Shown here: positions 62,804 through 64,000 of the stretch, piece after piece | Position numbering within the stretch: position 1 is the first letter of the stretch | Layout: each line of letters opens with the position of its first letter | Assembly: GCF_011065895.1 (NCBI RefSeq) | Contig: NZ_JAALCR010000016.1 | Location: 1-64,000 of the forward strand | DNA from: Paludisphaera rhizosphaerae | Lineage (GTDB): Bacteria > Planctomycetota > Planctomycetia > Isosphaerales > Isosphaeraceae | DNA length: 64,000 nt | Direction: 5' to 3' | Notes under the pieces: generated by a model | What the model was told of the DNA's origin: nothing | Database searches by the model: none | What the model saw: the letters and a program-made list of their open reading frames with translations, nothing else | Made by a program: the position numbers and the translations under genes

Positions 62804-63739
62804 TCACTTTGACGCCGTCGGCGCATCCAGGACGACTGCCGCGGCCAGGTCGTTGCCGAAGGTTTTGAAGTCCTTCAGTGTCCAGACGACCTTCTTGTCG
62901 CGCGTGACCTCGATGAGCTGCGGGTTCTCGGGGCCGGCGTGGGTGTTGCCGAAGACGATGTTCCCGTTCGGTCGGACGGCCAGCGACGTGACCCATTGCA
63001 GACGGATGCCCGGCAGTTCGTTCTGGCCGACGCTCCAGACGACCTTGCCGGCGGGGTCGACCTCGATGACGCGGTTGCCGTTGCCTGTGGCGATCAGCGT
63101 GTTGCCGCTGGCGAGTCGGAGGGCGCCGAAGACCTCGGCGCCGTGTCCGCCGTGGCCGGAGGTTGCGGGGCGGCCGTCGAGATCAAGCTTGTACGACCAG
63201 ACGATCGAGCCGTCGGGGGCGTACTCGTTGACCGCGCCGTCGAGTTCCTGGCAGACCAGGTAGTGGCCGTTGGGGAGCTTGCGAACCAACCGCGTGTCGC
63301 GGTGGGAATTCGGCTTCTGAACCTTCAGGTCGAGCGAGTGGACGATCTCCCCCGAACGGTTCACCTCGATGATCCGCTTGTTGCCGCTCTCGGCGATCAT
63401 CGTCAGTCCGTCGTCGAGCCGCTGGACGGCGTGGACCTCGATTGGGCCGTCGTAGCCGGGCTTTGGCCTGGAGGTGTAGCTCCAGACGATCTCCTTCGCG
63501 GGGTTGAGCTCGACGACGGTCGCCGCGCCGGTGTGAGTCAGGATGTTGCCGTCGGGGAGCACCTGGAGATCATGGACCTGGCCTTTGATCGGCATCTCCC
63601 ACTCGACTTTCCCCTGGCCGTCGACGATGGACAGCCGACCTCGATCCGCGCCGAGCACCCGCCGGCCGGCGGCCTCCTGAGCGTCCGCCTGAAGGCCGAG
63701 GAGCAGTCCGGAGAGGAGGAGTGCGATTCGTGCCGGCAT
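62804..63739 (-). CDS. Exported beta-propeller protein (NHL/arylsulfotransferase-like)
   Basis: 311 aa, ATG at 63739. Signal peptide ARIALLLSGLLLGLQADA. The mature part has six or so propeller blades with G-x-I-V-W/K-V-V-W motifs (GKVEWEMPIKGQVHDLQVLPDGNILTH, KEIVWSYTSRP, GEIVHSLDLKV, GSIVWSYKLDLDG, GKVVWSVGQNELPG, KKVVWTLKDFKTFGND). The pattern fits arylsulfotransferase-like or NHL propellers, without an evident catalytic His, so a binding protein is likelier than an enzyme. It is 28 bases downstream of the AIM24-family gene on the same strand, probably co-transcribed. Confidence 0.87.
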   Translation of the reverse strand: MPARIALLLSGLLLGLQADAQEAAGRRVLGADRGRLSIVDGQGKVEWEMPIKGQVHDLQVLPDGNILTHTGAATVVELNPAKEIVWSYTSRPKPGYDGPIEVHAVQRLDDGLTMIAESGNKRIIEVNRSGEIVHSLDLKVQKPNSHRDTRLVRKLPNGHYLVCQELDGAVNEYAPDGSIVWSYKLDLDGRPATSGHGGHGAEVFGALRLASGNTLIATGNGNRVIEVDPAGKVVWSVGQNELPGIRLQWVTSLAVRPNGNIVFGNTHAGPENPQLIEVTRDKKVVWTLKDFKTFGNDLAAAVVLDAPTASK

Positions 63740-63767
63740 CGTGATTCTCGTCCGTGGGGAGGTTGGG

Positions 63768-64000
63768 TCAGTCGTCGTTCTTCTGCTTGACGGGTCGGAA
63801 GGGGTGGACCCAGTTCGCGAAGGCCTGCGGGCTTCTCGACTGGACCCAGAGGCGTCCTCGTCCTGAGAACCGGATCAAGAGTTGATCCGAGAACAGGAAG
63901 GAACGCACACGGCGGGCCCGAGTCACACGATACTGGAGCGAAGGCTCCCAGGCCACCGCGAAGCCGCTGTCGACGATGTACTCGCCGTCGACGTCGATCT
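63768..64000 (-). CDS. AIM24-family protein, C-terminal part (cut by window edge)
   Basis: Only the last 77 residues are present (open at 64000). The sequence IDVDGEYIVDSGFAVAWEP, then SLQYRVTRARRVRSFLFSD and VWVQ-type RLWVQSRSPQAFANWV, matches the C-terminus of the AIM24/TIGR00266 family (beta-prism-like, unknown function in bacteria). The stop at 63768 is 28 bases ahead of the propeller gene. Start and N-terminus lie beyond the window. Confidence 0.8.
   Translation of the reverse strand, partial: IDVDGEYIVDSGFAVAWEPSLQYRVTRARRVRSFLFSDQLLIRFSGRGRLWVQSRSPQAFANWVHPFRPVKQKNDD

Overview
This window is high-GC DNA (by eye about two thirds G+C) from a member of the Planctomycetota, most likely family Isosphaeraceae. 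The assignment rests on gene content only: a DUF1559 pseudopilin-like protein with a type IV pilin N-terminus, Tat-exported Gfo/Idh/MocA oxidoreductases, a DUF1080 domain, FG-GAP/VCBS and PQQ-like beta-propeller proteins, an FHA-TM-propeller protein, and a paralog-type protein with the 'RANRANAQKSTGPKS' N-terminus that I associate with planctomycetes. There are no rRNA or tRNA genes, CRISPR arrays, integrases or transposase genes. The window reads as chromosomal backbone with two repeat-rich spots near the right end.

Layout. 0.1-6 kb: ankyrin protein, exported isochorismatase-like hydrolase, GlgX-type debranching enzyme with an unusual 5' end. 6-11.6 kb: CPBP membrane protease divergent from tyrS, then a Gfo/Idh oxidoreductase and an LpxL-type acyltransferase. 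11.6-15.6 kb: minus-strand operon of an MBL-fold lipoprotein and a catalytic/non-catalytic M16 peptidase pair. 16.1-27.8 kb: degenerate receiver protein, a 1467-aa triple amidohydrolase, a 704-aa prenyltransferase-like/DUF1080/esterase fusion, a PNPOx-like flavoprotein, an HTH regulator plus membrane protein pair, and a VCBS protein plus Tat-exported oxidoreductase pair. 28.5-36.3 kb: small lipoprotein, TlpA-like thioredoxin, DUF1559 protein, another Tat-exported oxidoreductase, aldehyde dehydrogenase plus exported MsrB, and a GbsR/MarR-type regulator.

36.3-50.4 kb is the most interesting part. A five-gene, translationally coupled minus-strand operon (46491 down to 36346) encodes an exported alpha/alpha-toroid plus HEAT protein, a single-pass membrane protein, an FHA-TM-propeller protein, a TPR plus SBP_bac_5 protein with no permease, and a secreted coiled-coil protein. 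It diverges, across about 370 bases, from the conserved but poorly understood triad of circularly permuted ATP-grasp, alpha-E and transglutaminase. I know of no named system for the five-gene operon.

50.4-64 kb: operon of the nickel-pincer enzyme LarC with membrane proteins and a GT2 glycosyltransferase, an HD protein, a DUF937 protein, an MFS-PlsC-AMP-ligase fusion, an NAD-dependent sugar-nucleotide epimerase/dehydratase, a paralog-type protein that reads through a 156-bp palindromic repeat, a large inverted-repeat region, an exported beta-propeller protein and the C-terminus of an AIM24-family protein cut by the window edge.

Most start codons were chosen from Shine-Dalgarno position, gene overlap and where family homology begins. 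All functional names are inferred from motifs and remembered family signatures; no search was run.
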